DNA of 64,000 bases from Micropterix aruncella (Eukaryota > Arthropoda > Insecta > Lepidoptera > Micropterigidae): contig OX155955.1 of the NCBI GenBank assembly GCA_944548615.1, forward strand, positions 7,940,728-8,004,727, in the 5' to 3' direction. The position numbers and the translations under genes are program-made. The notes under the pieces were generated by a model. It was given only the letters and a program-made list of their open reading frames with translations, had not been told where the DNA came from and ran no database searches. Of the stretch, positions 11,166-21,407 are shown piece by piece. The stretch's first letter is position 1. Every line of letters starts with the position of its first letter.

Positions 11166-12078
11166 AATTATGGTGATGACGATGACGTTTTGAAAGTTAT
11201 ATTTTTAATTTAACTTAATGGTTATGAGGCTTTTAAAATAGTTTTTATAGTTATAAAAGCCATCAAAATACAGATCTCTATCCATATTTCAATAATTTCA
11301 ATTTCAATTTATTTCCAAAAAAAATCTTAACAGATTGTAGAAACTTAATATTTAGGTACATTTAAATTACGTCCGTTTACGTACATTTAAAATACAGTCC
11401 GTTTTTACAATATTTATATTTATCACCACGTACATACAGTTACTTCATTATTGCTTTTAGGGCATCAAAATCATTTTTAAGATTTATTTACTGAAACCAC
11501 AAATTAAAATAATCGATAAAAATAATCAAGAAATTAAAATCAGAAAAAGTCAGAATAATTAAAAAATGCTACTTAAAATTGTCAAAAAAATGGCCAAAAA
11601 ATTTTAAAAATTATTTTAAATTAACAAACTTATCGATCGAGTAAAAAGCTTTGTCTAATAAGAACTCTTTAAGTAACGTTTTGAATAAGCTTTCCACTTG
11701 AATTTATTTTTAAACTTTCCGGTAGCCTGTTAAAGTAATATGGCCCGGAGTATTTTGTGTCTTGCCTTGCTGTGTTTAGTTTAATACATGGTATAAAAAT
11801 GTTTAATTTATTTCTCGTATTTTTAGTATGTATGTGTATCTGAAAACTTTTTATAAAGTGTTTCTTTATAGAAATTTTTTTTTATAATAGAAATTGAAAT
11901 TTTGAAGCGATAAGCTTAAATTAGCGCCGTCAAACATTTCTGTACTTTACATATTTTTATATATTTTTTCCATTTAGTTCACTTTTACTTATAAGTCTTT
12001 GTATGTTTCTAAACTACTATATAATTCTGGTGTTAATGAATTAGCGCAGTTAATTAATTATGTTATTCGACATCTATC
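11166..12078. other. Very AT-rich DNA, no recognised feature
   Basis: No open frame above chance and no transposon ends that I can pair. Confidence 0.5.
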
Positions 12079-12478
12079 TATATATCGACGTGCCAGTTCT
12101 AAACTGCAACAACTCGAAATCTTCTGTTTCAAGATAATTGAGTTTAAAGTTTTAAAATGGAACTGCTAATCGAATATTAATAGTAACTTTACATAATTAT
12201 TAATAATTGTTGTAATATGTATACTCTTTTATATGCTTGATATTACCTGTTCCCAACAGTGACACTCCGAAATGTTGCTTTTTATAACTTTTATGGATAG
12301 AAGTAGCCCACTATGACAAAGTGCAATATCTGCTTGTAGACACTGAAATATTTATTTTTTTCGAGATGTCAGTGTTTGGAACTTGTAGATAAGGTAAAAT
12401 TTAGCAATTTTGCATACTTAACTCAAAACTGATGTTTTTTGAGTTGTTGCAGTTTAGAACTGGGGCGTTGATATATAA
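12079..12478. mobile_element. Foldback/MITE-like element with about 40-bp inverted ends
   Basis: The left end reads TATATATCGACGTGCCAGTT, then CTAAACTGCAACAACTC. The right end (12436-12477) is its inverse, with GAGTTGTTGCAGTTTAGAAC, then TGGGGCGTTGATATATA. The middle is AT-rich and non-coding. Flanking TA or TATA could be a target duplication, but this cannot be decided in such AT-rich DNA. Confidence 0.7.
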
Positions 12479-12960
12479 AACAAAGTCGGGTTTGTTCGAA
12501 CACTTATAACTCGAGAACGGTTGAACCGATTTTTATGGTTTTGATTTGTTGTATTTGTCTCCGTCCCGATTAGCAGAATAATTAAAAACATTAGAAAATT
12601 TACGAAAAAATAAAATAAAACAAAAAACATTTTACCATACAAAATGTTCATGAGTTTCGAAAACATTTAATGTTCGTCCCGTCGATACGCTAAACTATCC
12701 CCTCAAATTAAAGAACGTATTCAAATAAAGGTTTCGAATCGACAACATATATATACACAATATTCAGATAATGGCGTATTTTAGATTTTAAAAATGTAGA
12801 ATAATGTCACTAATGAAAAAGGATGGACATATATATTGGTTGTCAACTAAGGAAGATATATCAAGCTATTTAAAATCATTAATAAGGTTCAGTTAATCTG
12901 TAACACGACATTCATTGACTGTTAGGCGGTACGAAGTTCGCCGAGTCAGCTAGTATTATA
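12479..12960 (+). repeat. Insect-type dispersed repeat with a GAACGGTTGAACCGAT block
   Basis: Contains AACTCGAGAACGGTTGAACC and ends with GGCGGTACGAAGTTCGCCGA, then GTCAGCTAGT. Sequences of this style are widespread in insect genomes as 3' regions of mobile elements. The GGCG..TTCGCC part is a small inverted repeat. No protein is present; the family is not identified. Confidence 0.4.
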
Positions 12961-13499
12961 TATAAATGACCTCGAAATTTGTATTCGTATCTATATTTTA
13001 ATTGAAATTTTAAACTCATAAGCTTTAATTATCGCCGTCAAACATTTCTGTACTATTTGTTCATTAATGAAGACGTAACTTCCGTAATATTCAATTCAGT
13101 CAATGAATTGTATGCCTCGTCGATTTGTGGGTATGAATTTATGCGAAGGCAAATCTATTAAACGGGTAAGGGTCTTCGTGGGTCGTTCACTAAATATTAA
13201 TAAGTATTCATGAACCAATTCAACTCCGCTCATGCTTCCTTTATGACAAATATTTGCTATTGATGGAATATACAGATCGCGGAGCTTCGTAATTAGCGAA
13301 TCCAATTCCGGGATCCTGGGTGTCAGCGGTTTTTAATACGTCTTTAAACTTGGGATTGATATTTGGTATTTTGGCATTTCTATAGCTATAAAATGTATGG
13401 CTCTAGTCTGAGCACAACGAGAACCCAGATTTTGTAAGTTCTGAAGCCAATGATGGAGTACTAGCGCTCAGTTTCTTGACTAATTGCTTCATTTCACAA

Positions 13500-13692
13500 T
13501 GGGCGCGTTTATTGTCATACGTCAACCCGTTACAACCAATTTTACCATGTAGTGTCTACAAGTGTGTAAGTCCGGATCTTGTTATTGCATTCGATCGAAA
13601 GTATTGAAATGCAATTCCATCAATTGTATCTGAGCGGAAAATGGTGATCCATTCTGGAATCGAACCCGAAACCTTTCAATGTAGCGTCAACG
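13500..13692 (-). repeat. tRNA-derived SINE, diverged copy 1
   Basis: Read on the minus strand it holds a tRNA-like B box (GGTTCGATTCC) followed by the same body as the copies at 41240, 43447 and 50995. Shared blocks on the plus strand are ATTGCATTCGATCGA, ATGCAATTCC and GCGGAAAATGGTGATCC. The tRNA-like head is degraded beyond the B box, and an AATGTAGCGT.../...ACGCTACATT hairpin follows. Confidence 0.7.
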
Positions 13693-14226
13693 TCAACGAG
13701 TGTAATGTCAACGCTACATTAATCTGTGCGACTCCATTAATAAATTTACTTGCAACCTAATCCACAATGTCAACTGAGTAAAGAAATATTACTTTTCCTC
13801 AAGAAACTAATAGACCGAAGAATATTAGTGTAGTTATCGGGAATATTAAAATACCTGCAAAACTTTCGCCTAGCAGAAAATTCCAAGCAAGATAATATCG
13901 ACCATATGTTTTCAGCTGTAGTCCGAGAGTTATTATAAAAAAAACAGCAAAAGTAGATTGGCAAATAAAAACCAAATCATCTATGACTCAGTCTACGGAA
14001 CTAGTGATCGCTACAGAGTGAACTTATTCTGGTTCAATTGGATCAATAACAGTACGTTTTAGAACGCGAGAAAATTAACCCCTTAAAACGGTAATCTCGA
14101 ATCAGGCACGATTCGTAGTCAATGTAGTCAATGCTCAGTAACGTCCCAAAACGGGTACGAGCGCGGAGCGACAAACCGCGCTCTAAACGAACTGAATGTA
14201 AACCAAAATCACAGTGCAACTACCCC

Positions 14227-14506
14227 CTGTTAGATATGTGTAAGAAACACGGATAAATTCTGTATTGTACGATAAATTCTGTCGTCCTTCTCGTAGTCTA
14301 GAATTTCTAATATAATTGTTTGTATTCTGGGGGCACTTAGTCGAGTGCTGCTATTGCTCGGATCTGCTGTTAGATATGTGTAAGAAACACGGATAAATTC
14401 TGTATTGTACGATAAATTCTGTCGTCCTTCTCGCAGTCTAGAATTTCTAATATAATTGTTTGTATTCTGGGGGCACTTAGTCGAGTGCTGCTATTGCTCG
14501 GATCTG
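14227..14506. repeat. 140-bp tandem duplication
   Basis: Two units, 14227-14366 and 14367-14506, begin with CTGTTAGATATGTGTAAGAA and end with GATTGCTCGGATCTG-like sequence. I see one difference (TCGTAG versus TCGCAG). The near identity implies a recent event. The TGTTAGATATG start recalls some LTRs, but there is no internal retroelement sequence, so a plain tandem duplication is the simpler reading. Confidence 0.9.
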
Positions 14507-14845
14507 TGCTTCTCGTCGGATATTGTAGCTTCTCTTCGGATATATGTATGAAAATAAATAAAACGAACTAATAGATTTGGTAAAGCATGTAATAACGTAC
14601 ACAAATGTGATTACCATTTCTAGAGAGGGTTTCGTATTTTGAGATAAAACGTCGATATCGCTGAATGAGTTTTTTTTCAGTTCTCCAACTTTCTAATAAT
14701 TATTCATAATTATCTAATTGTTTTGCAAAATGAGGTTTTAATGTTTTATATTTTAAATTTCAATGCGATCATTTTATAATTCTTCTTTTTATGATCCATC
14801 AAGTAGTTTCTTATTATGATCGTTTTTCTAAAGTGCTATATTTTT

Positions 14846-15016
14846 AAATAGGATAGAAAACGAATTTACCGCGTGAAATTTGTAGGACCCGACGTTTCGG
14901 TGACGTTGCAGCCGCCGTTGTCTAGGGTAGTCTACCCTAGACAACGGCGGCTGCAACGTCACCGAAACGTCGGGTCCTACAAATTTCACGTGGTAAATTC
15001 GTTTTCTATCCTATTT
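14846..15016. repeat. Near-perfect 171-bp palindrome (85-bp arms, 1-bp centre)
   Basis: The left arm 14846-14930 and right arm 14932-15016 are inverse copies around a single T at 14931. I find one mismatch (GCGTG versus CACGTG side). Both arms contain GACGTTTCGGTGACGTTGCA and the centre is CTAGGGTAG-T-CTACCCTAG. The 88-codon plus-strand open frame across it is a by-product. A CGACGTTTCGG motif also occurs near 58930, so the arm is part of a dispersed repeat. Confidence 0.95.
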
Positions 15017-15211
15017 ATAATGTCAAACAACCGCGATAGTCTTCGATGGTATATTTTTGACCTCCAACTCTCAGAAATGACAGGTGACTGCCAAGAATTA
15101 CACCCGCCGCTTGAGGGGTTAGGACTATATCTTTTTTAAAATATTTTATGCCCCCATACGTAACAGTAACCTTAATGTCTAACGATAATCATCCAACAAT
15201 CGGCCGGCTTT

Positions 15212-15330
15212 TATAACTTCACGTGACAGTACTTAGGCGGTCACCCATCCAAGTACTGACCATGACCGACGAAGCTTAACTTCTGTGAGCTGAAGGAAAC
15301 CAGTGTTTCAACGATTTTACGGACGTTACT
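15212..15330 (-). ncRNA. 5S rRNA-like sequence (pseudogene or 5S-derived SINE)
   Basis: On the minus strand the sequence follows animal 5S rRNA through its whole length of about 119 nt: ACGTCCGTAAAATCGTTGAA near the start, then the A-box region AGAAGTTAAGC, then the C-box region GTCAGTACTTGGATGGGTGA followed by CCGCC. The 3' part is weaker. Several stems are broken, so it is not a normal 5S gene. 5S-derived SINEs (SINE3 type) keep such a head; no clear SINE body or A-rich tail was found downstream. Confidence 0.85.
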
Positions 15331-16881
15331 TTATATGTGCTACTCATTTGGCAAGTTAAGTCCGTTATTCCGATCTGATATCCAGTATGAAAAAAGAAAT
15401 GCATTTGCTCGAGAGTTCTGGCTCAAACTGATAACATCTCGAACTGGTATATCAGTATCAATTGAAAATTACTCATTACTACTATTGTGGCAGCTGAGCG
15501 TGCTTTCCAGCTGCAGGTCGGCACTTTAATAAGATCTAGCGATGAAACACTTCATTCTGTGTTATTGCCACGTGCGTTTCATTCAAAGCATATTTTTTAT
15601 CTTTACTACACTATTATTTATAAATTGTTTCTGTATATTTTTCAGTTACTGTTTAATTCTGTTTTCTATGAGCAAATATTCACGCAGTACCTATAATAGG
15701 TAATTATGTTATTCGACGTAAAACGTGTTTATCGTTAATTTTGGATTTTTTCATAATTTCGAGATTAATCGGAATTACCAAACCCTGGGGTGGACTTTAG
15801 GATCGGGATTGGACTTGCTATTAGTATGTTATAACTCTTAATTATAGGATGTCTGTTATGTTAGTGGGGATATTTTTTTCTGTATGACTCTTTTCTGTTT
15901 ATTTATTATATTAATAACTTCATTGTTTTTTATAATGACACTATATTTCGCTTTTTTTTATTGACTACGCTGTTCCAAAGACATACGATTCTATTAGGAG
16001 AAGGTGCTTCATTCGCGATTATCTGCGATAAATCACTAAGAAGAAGACCTAAAACAGAGATTCTACCAATTACACGCGGGATTGCTTTGAAATGGGCCAG
16101 ACAATAATCTACGTGATCGAAATTCCAATTTTCAGCTGGTAGGTTGGTACTGCTACTTCAATGCGCTTCCTTCGATCTCATCTCTAATCAACTACTCACA
16201 TGTTACATAGCTTATTTGCCAGGTACTTTAAGAACTGAAAATGAAATATAACAACAACTAAATAGATATAACATACTAGCACACATATAAATTATAACAT
16301 TTAATAATGCTTTATTATGGTAATTTTAACTCAATCAATTCATTGGAAATTTATATTTATGAAACACTTTTATTTATTTAACTATTATTCTTCAGTTTTA
16401 CATCCATTGTAAATCAATTTTTTTTAATTTTATTTTCGGGAAACATACAGCGCTTCATTAATTATTACTAATTATTCTAAGACAGTGTTTCGCTGGCCGA
16501 TTAATTGTTTCCTACATTATTTTCTAAATACGGTAAATCAAAGTTGCATTGCACTAAATTAAATTAAATTACAATTGAACTATTGCAAGGATAGGAAAGG
16601 AGAGGGATGGGGTATATGTAGGATAGGATATAGGTATTGAAATTATACTTTTTAAACACATGTTTAAAATAACATTTATACCTTCTTAGATTTATTTTGT
16701 TTTCTATTAAAATATAAATGAACGTGTGTATAGGTAAATAAATTTTCTGGTATGCCTGCCTAAGCATAGGCCTATGCCTAGATAGGCGGCGTTGACTAAG
16801 TGATCGGGTTACTGTGATGTGGTTTATTTTTTGCTACCGGTTCAAATACAACTACATATTTCAAAATGGTGCATTTATGTA
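15331..16881. other. No recognised gene
   Basis: AT-rich DNA. Open frames of 64-69 codons show no domain. No paired repeats were recognised. Confidence 0.45.
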
Positions 16882-17230
16882 TACAGGATGAATTTTAATT
16901 AACCAACAGCCTTTAAGGGGGTGAATCAGTAAGAGTGTCTTTTTTATTTGAATTACCTGGTTGTTAAATAAAAAAGGATGCGTGTGAGCGCGCTGCGTCA
17001 TCTAGCGGTAGTTAGAATATCGCTAATTAACAATATTAGCAATATTTACCTACTGCTAGATGGCCCATCGCGCGCAGCGCTTTTATACTATTTTTCAGAA
17101 AATAAAAATTTTCAAATTTACATTTTTTTCTTCTTTCTCTTTTTTCCACATTTTTTTATCAAATGTTGCTCACTTGCTCGTAATGATTCATCACCTTCGA
17201 GGATGCCGGTTTATTAAAACTCAACCTGTA
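16882..17230. mobile_element. 349-bp MITE with TA duplication (Tc1/mariner-like)
   Basis: Inverted ends of about 55-60 bp: the left begins TACAGGATGAATTTTAATTA and the right inverse begins TACAGGTTGAGTTTTAATAA. Both continue with a GGTGAATCA.TA(A/C)GAG block. TA dinucleotides flank both ends (16880-16881, 17231-17232). The interior (about 16985-17093) is itself a foldback: GCGCTGCG..CATCTAGCGGTAG against its inverse, enclosing AATATCGCTAAT/ATTAGCAATATT. It encodes nothing, so it would depend on a transposase in trans. Confidence 0.85.
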
Positions 17231-17324
17231 TATCGGGCTTCAATTTCAATAATCAAAAATGTTCTTCTCTTTTTTCTCTGGACGATCCTATCGTTTCCCG
17301 CACAAAAACTACCTGCAGCACAAA

Positions 17325-18205
17325 ATCAAAATCAAAATCAAAATCAAAATGTTCTTTATTCATATAGACACAATTAAATATTATTTTTAATTTATGTTCT
17401 TATGATGCGTCCAAGCCTTACTCCCAAGCCGTTTTGTTATTTACATAATCAGATATTGTATAGTATGCTTTTTTATACAATTTTGCTTTTATGGTAGCTT
17501 TAAACTTATTTACAGATAGTTCTCTAATAGTATGAGGAAGTTTGTTATAGAAGCGTATACATTGTCCCAAAAAAGAATTGCTTATTTTGTGGAGACGAGT
17601 AGCACGTACAACAAGGTTATGCTTATGTCTAGTATTAACATTATGAGTGTCGCTTTTTTTTTTAAACTTGTCAATATTCTTGTGGACATACAACAGATTT
17701 TCGTATATATTTGTGATGCAACAGTAAGAATATTTATCTCTTTGAATTTTTTTCTAAGTGAAACTCGAGGACCAAGTTTATATATAGCTCTTACAGCACG
17801 TTTCTGTAGTATAAAGATGTTATTGATGTCCGCACAGCTTCCCCAGAGAAGAATCCCATAGGACATAATGCTATGAAAGTAACTAAAGTATACTATTCTT
17901 GCTGTATCTACATCAGTCAGCCGCCTTATTGTTTTAACTGCGTATGCCGCAGAGCTACGTTTTCCTGACATTTGCTCAATTTGTGGGCCCCATTGTAATT
18001 TGGAGTCAATTGTTATCCCTAGAAACACAGTTGAAGCAACAGGCTCCAGTCTAGTTCGATTTATTTCTATATTGGTTTGTACCTGCTTAACATTAGGTTT
18101 AGAAAATTTAATCACTTTGGTTTGTTTTTCATTTAATAGTAGGTTATTTACATTAAACCAATTAACAACTTTTGAGAGTGCATTGTTAACTTCGTCATAA
18201 TTGTA
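17325..18205 (-). pseudogene. LINE reverse transcriptase C-terminal part, frameshifted (CR1/Jockey-like)
   Basis: On the minus strand the sequence reads from about NWFNVNNLLLNEKQTKVIKF through VFLGITIDSKLQWGPQIEQM and YFHSIMSYGILLWG to QKRAVRAIYKLG, the region after the catalytic YxDD of non-LTR reverse transcriptases. A one-base shift occurs at a poly-A run near 17655, after which a second frame gives RFYNKLPHTIRELSVNKFK and ends near 17418. An AATAAAGAAC stretch and a (TTTTGA)n tract (plus strand AAAATC at 17325-17350) form the 3' tail. The 5' end is truncated near 18205, so the catalytic core is absent. Confidence 0.85.
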
Positions 18206-18669
18206 ACAAAGTAATTGGAATTAGTTTGAAAACGTTTCGTCCGGTCTTACATAATGCCGCTTTATGTTCGATTGGCAGTTTTACGCTGGATAAGGATATA
18301 TGTATGCCATTTCTGCAATTTGCAATTAAATATTGTCTTGATTTCAATTTGGCTCGTTTCAACAAATTTTTACAAGGCCAAGACAAGGAATAAAGGCCAA
18401 TTTCAAGAAATAAAATTTCTTCCGCTTCTTAGCAATCATAGAAAAAGTTGTGTAATTTGCGCCGCTGCGGAGTAAACTGTTCATAAAGCGGAGCTACGAC
18501 GGAATATCTGATTGAATTAAATTGAATTGAATATGCGGTTCACATCCAATTCAAAGCAATTCAAAAAGTTTTCGTCCAACGTTAATGAATTGTGTATATA
18601 TATACACAATCCAGCATATGCTGAACGTCGATAGGCAATAATAATACATTATTATCGCCATATTATATC

Positions 18670-19125
18670 ATAATGTTTATGTAGAATTCCTGAAGAATTC
18701 TGTCGAATAAATGAATACATTGTCCAATACAACAAGTAACTATCTTTTTTAGTCTGAATTGACGTATTAAAAGCTTATTTCTATTTCTAGTATTTACATT
18801 ATGATGCCATTCTTGGATAGATTATGACTTTCTTGAATAGTTTAAGATTTTACAGGAAGTAAATTATATTTTCAAAAGTTAACTAACAAGAAACTGAGGA
18901 TATTGTTTATTTTAAAAGTTTCCTTGGCTCTCTAGAACCTAGTCCATATATCAAACGAATAGCCTTTTTTTGCAGAACAAGAATGGTATCTACATTTCAT
19001 AATGGAGTACTACAAGACATAATTATATAAAAGTAGCTAAAATTAACTAATCGGGCCGTTGCCATGCCAGTCAGATTCCTGGTTTTCCTGACAGCAAAAA
19101 GTGAAGTCTTTTACCTCAATTGTTA
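18670..19125 (-). pseudogene. Second, more decayed LINE remnant of the same family
   Basis: The minus strand reads in pieces: LFAVRKTRNLTGMATARLVN, FSYFYIIMSCSTPL, LVLQKKAIRLIYGLGSREP, and further on IGQCIHLFDRI. These line up in order with the LINE remnant at 17325-18205 (YFSYFHSIMSYG, QKRAVRAIYKLG, LGQCIRFYNKL). Many indels and stops show it is older. Confidence 0.7.
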
Positions 19126-19189
19126 CAAATTCATTTGTTATATAGTATTATTTTATTTTGAGATTTAATTCCGTAACGGTTTGTTTAGA

Positions 19190-19310
19190 ACGCCATCTCT
19201 TTGGCTACTAAAAATAAGAGAAGATTAGTCAATGTGTGGAACTAAAAGTGTCATATAAACGTTTGAATTTCGTAGTAAAACTATAGCTGCCAAAACTTAG
19301 TACGACGAGA
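19190..19310 (+). repeat. Dispersed repeat V, copy 1
   Basis: Contains TTTGGCTACTAAAAATAAGA, then GTCAATGTGTGGAACTAAAA and a TTTCGTAGTAAAA block. Related copies lie at 20340-20480 (plus) and 40360-40455 (minus). Non-coding. Confidence 0.6.
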
Positions 19311-19424
19311 AACAACCTACAACCATATATAGGGTTTTTCAGTAAAGGCGGGTCGATGTTAACAATCTGTGCAATAAAGTTTAACGAAATTATTTTTTTA
19401 TTTGAGAGGCCCATTTACGCCGGT

Positions 19425-19680
19425 ATATGGAATATGACATCGTTCAAATGTCCGCCGCAGCTTCGCATGGTGGCACGGACCCGAGAGGTCCAATTTTTAA
19501 TGACTCTGCCGCATAGACCCGGCTGAATTTTAGCGATGACATGAGCTATGTTGACTTTGAGGGCATCGGTCAATCGCAGCTATGACTTCAGAAAATACCA
19601 CAAGAAGTAGACTAGCGGGGTCAAATCACACGATCTTGGTGGTCAATTCACGTCACCTCCGCGAGGGCTAACCCTGCACT
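19425..19680 (-). pseudogene. DDE transposase remnant, C-terminal part (Tc1/mariner-like)
   Basis: The minus strand reads PPRSCDLTPLVYFLWYFLKS, then after a stop, LKVNIAHVIAKIQPGLCGRV and ATMRSCGGHLNDVIFHI. The pattern PPRS.DLTPLDFFLWG followed by LK..I..EI and GGHL.D.IF is typical of a large insect group of DDE transposases. The catalytic aspartate of the DLTP motif is present; the N-terminal part is missing. One in-frame stop and a probable small deletion after LKS make it a pseudogene. Confidence 0.75.
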
Positions 19681-19854
19681 AATAAAAACTCATTTCTATA
19701 ATATTTTTGAACGTGATTCTCAATCGTGTAACTTACCTACCGCGGTGATATGGCATCATTTACTGAATAACAAACAACATATTTAACAGACTCCGCTAAA
19801 ACAACATGGCCGCCACAGACTGTCAACATCGGCCCATCCTTATTGTAAAACCTA

Positions 19855-20235
19855 TATATTCAATGTTATGTTTTATGAGAAGATGATTTATAAACGTAGC
19901 GGAAAATGAGAAAAATGGCGATCGGCCAATGTGCTCAATATGTAGTAAGTGGTATAAGGTAACTGGGTGGGGAGGGGTAATCAACTATGCGCCCGTAAAG
20001 GCCGTTATCTCACGTTTCGCCACCGAGTCGTACGTGCCGCGACGCCCGTTGTACAAAATTCTCCAACCGCGCGATACGCGGCGACCGCGACCGAGCGCAA
20101 ACAATAACGCGGAATCGAGTTGAATAATTCAGGCGCACGGCGAAGTGATATCGGTGATACATCGCGACGCCTCGGGACACGAATTTCGCGGTGGCAATCA
20201 GCCCAACATCGCGAGATTAAGCCGGCTGGCAAGCA
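19855..20235 (+). repeat. Dispersed repeat R, copy 1
   Basis: Blocks shared with 26845-27175: TATAAACGTAGCGGAAAAT, CTCAATATGTAGTAAGTGGT, AAGGCC.TTATC, GTGCCGCGA, AACAATAAC, CGAGTTGAATAATT and ATCTCGAGATTA-like sequence. Partial copies lie at about 20530-20590 and 20818-20912. Copy 1 is richer in CpG than copy 2, consistent with being younger. The overlapping open frames on both strands are not supported as genes. Confidence 0.75.
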
Positions 20236-20339
20236 ACAGCAACCCGCCAGTAACACGTTTGCTTTTATTTTGTCATCAATATCATATACATTGCTTTTCT
20301 ACTCTCATCAATGTCAATTTTGAGATAGGATACTGAAAC

Positions 20340-20480
20340 GGCTCGTTACGGTTTAAAACATCATCTATTGGGCTACTAAATATAATAGAAGAGTGATCAA
20401 TGTTTGGAACTATAAGTGCCATCTACGTTTCGTAATAAAATCTACATTGCTTTTCGTAGTAAAATCCTAGAGACCAAAAC
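20340..20480 (+). repeat. Dispersed repeat V, copy 2
   Basis: Matches 19190-19310 through GGGCTACTAAATATAATAGA, GATCAATGTTTGGAACTATA, and two TTTCGTAGTAAAATC-like blocks. Confidence 0.6.
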
Positions 20481-21235
20481 ATAGTAATGCAATGAGTAAT
20501 CCAGTACCCTAAATAACCAGTGTAACAGGGGCGACGGTTTTTAAACGTAACGAAAAATGAGCAAATTCGCATTCGACCAATGTCGCGGAGGAGAAGTACC
20601 AAACTAACAATAAGCTACTTTTGAAAAATTAAACAATTTATGATTTCATTAAAATAAATACCTAACAATACAAGGTAATGAAACTGAGATGTTTAAAAAA
20701 TAATCTAGCTTTACTGTATTTTAGCTTAAGAAAAAAACCTTGAGTGCTTCTCTCGGTCAACAGAAGTTTTCCATTCCATCTGTTGACCCTAAATAATCAA
20801 TTTTACAGGTGAGTAAATGGTATATAAACATAGAGGAGAATACGCAAAATTGCTATCGACCAATGTGCTGTATAAGGTAACTGGGTGGGGACTGGTAATC
20901 AACTATGATAATCAACTAATATCGGCTGTCGATGCTCGAGACGTCGCCAAAAATTGTTAAGAATGAAAGCGAATCTTGAATAGAGTACAAGATCCAGCGA
21001 CATCGACAGCAGCGTATTGGCTCCGAGGTCAACCCCTTCCCCAATCGCCGGCGCCGGATTAAATAATTTTATTTTTGTTAAAAACATACAGCATAAAAAA
21101 AATACGTATAAGCATAATATATATACCAGTAACAAAGCCAATGATGTTTTAAATTATTTGCTATATAAGGATTACAAAATATGCTATACAATACAATGTA
21201 AAGAAAACCAAAAAGAATTTAAAAGTAACAGTTAA

Positions 21236-21400
21236 AATCGCTATGTGCGAGTGTATGGATATTAGTGTGTGTTTGTGTGCTGGAGAGCGTGTATTTGTGG
21301 GTGTGTGTATGTGTGTGTTTGTATGTGTGTGTGCGTGTATGTATGTGTGTGTGGGTATGTGTGTATCTGTAGTGCGAATGTGCTTGTGAGTGCTTGTGCA
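21236..21400. repeat. Degenerate GT/CA microsatellite, probable LINE tail
   Basis: A run dominated by TGTGTG with GTATG variants on the plus strand. It lies directly downstream of the LINE frame ending at 21408 (minus strand), so it is probably the 3' tail of that element, possibly expanded later. Confidence 0.8.
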
Positions 21401-21407
21401 TGCTAAT

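Noticed and set aside
14227..14506. A pair of LTRs of a retrotransposon
   Set aside because: The two units are directly adjacent with no internal region, primer-binding site or polypurine tract.
19929..20336. Overlapping frames of 60-83 codons on both strands as genes
   Set aside because: They fall within dispersed repeat R, and the second copy at 26845 does not keep the frames open.
21236..21400. CRISPR-like or satellite array
   Set aside because: It is a simple GT/CA microsatellite directly at a LINE 3' end; there are no regular spacers.
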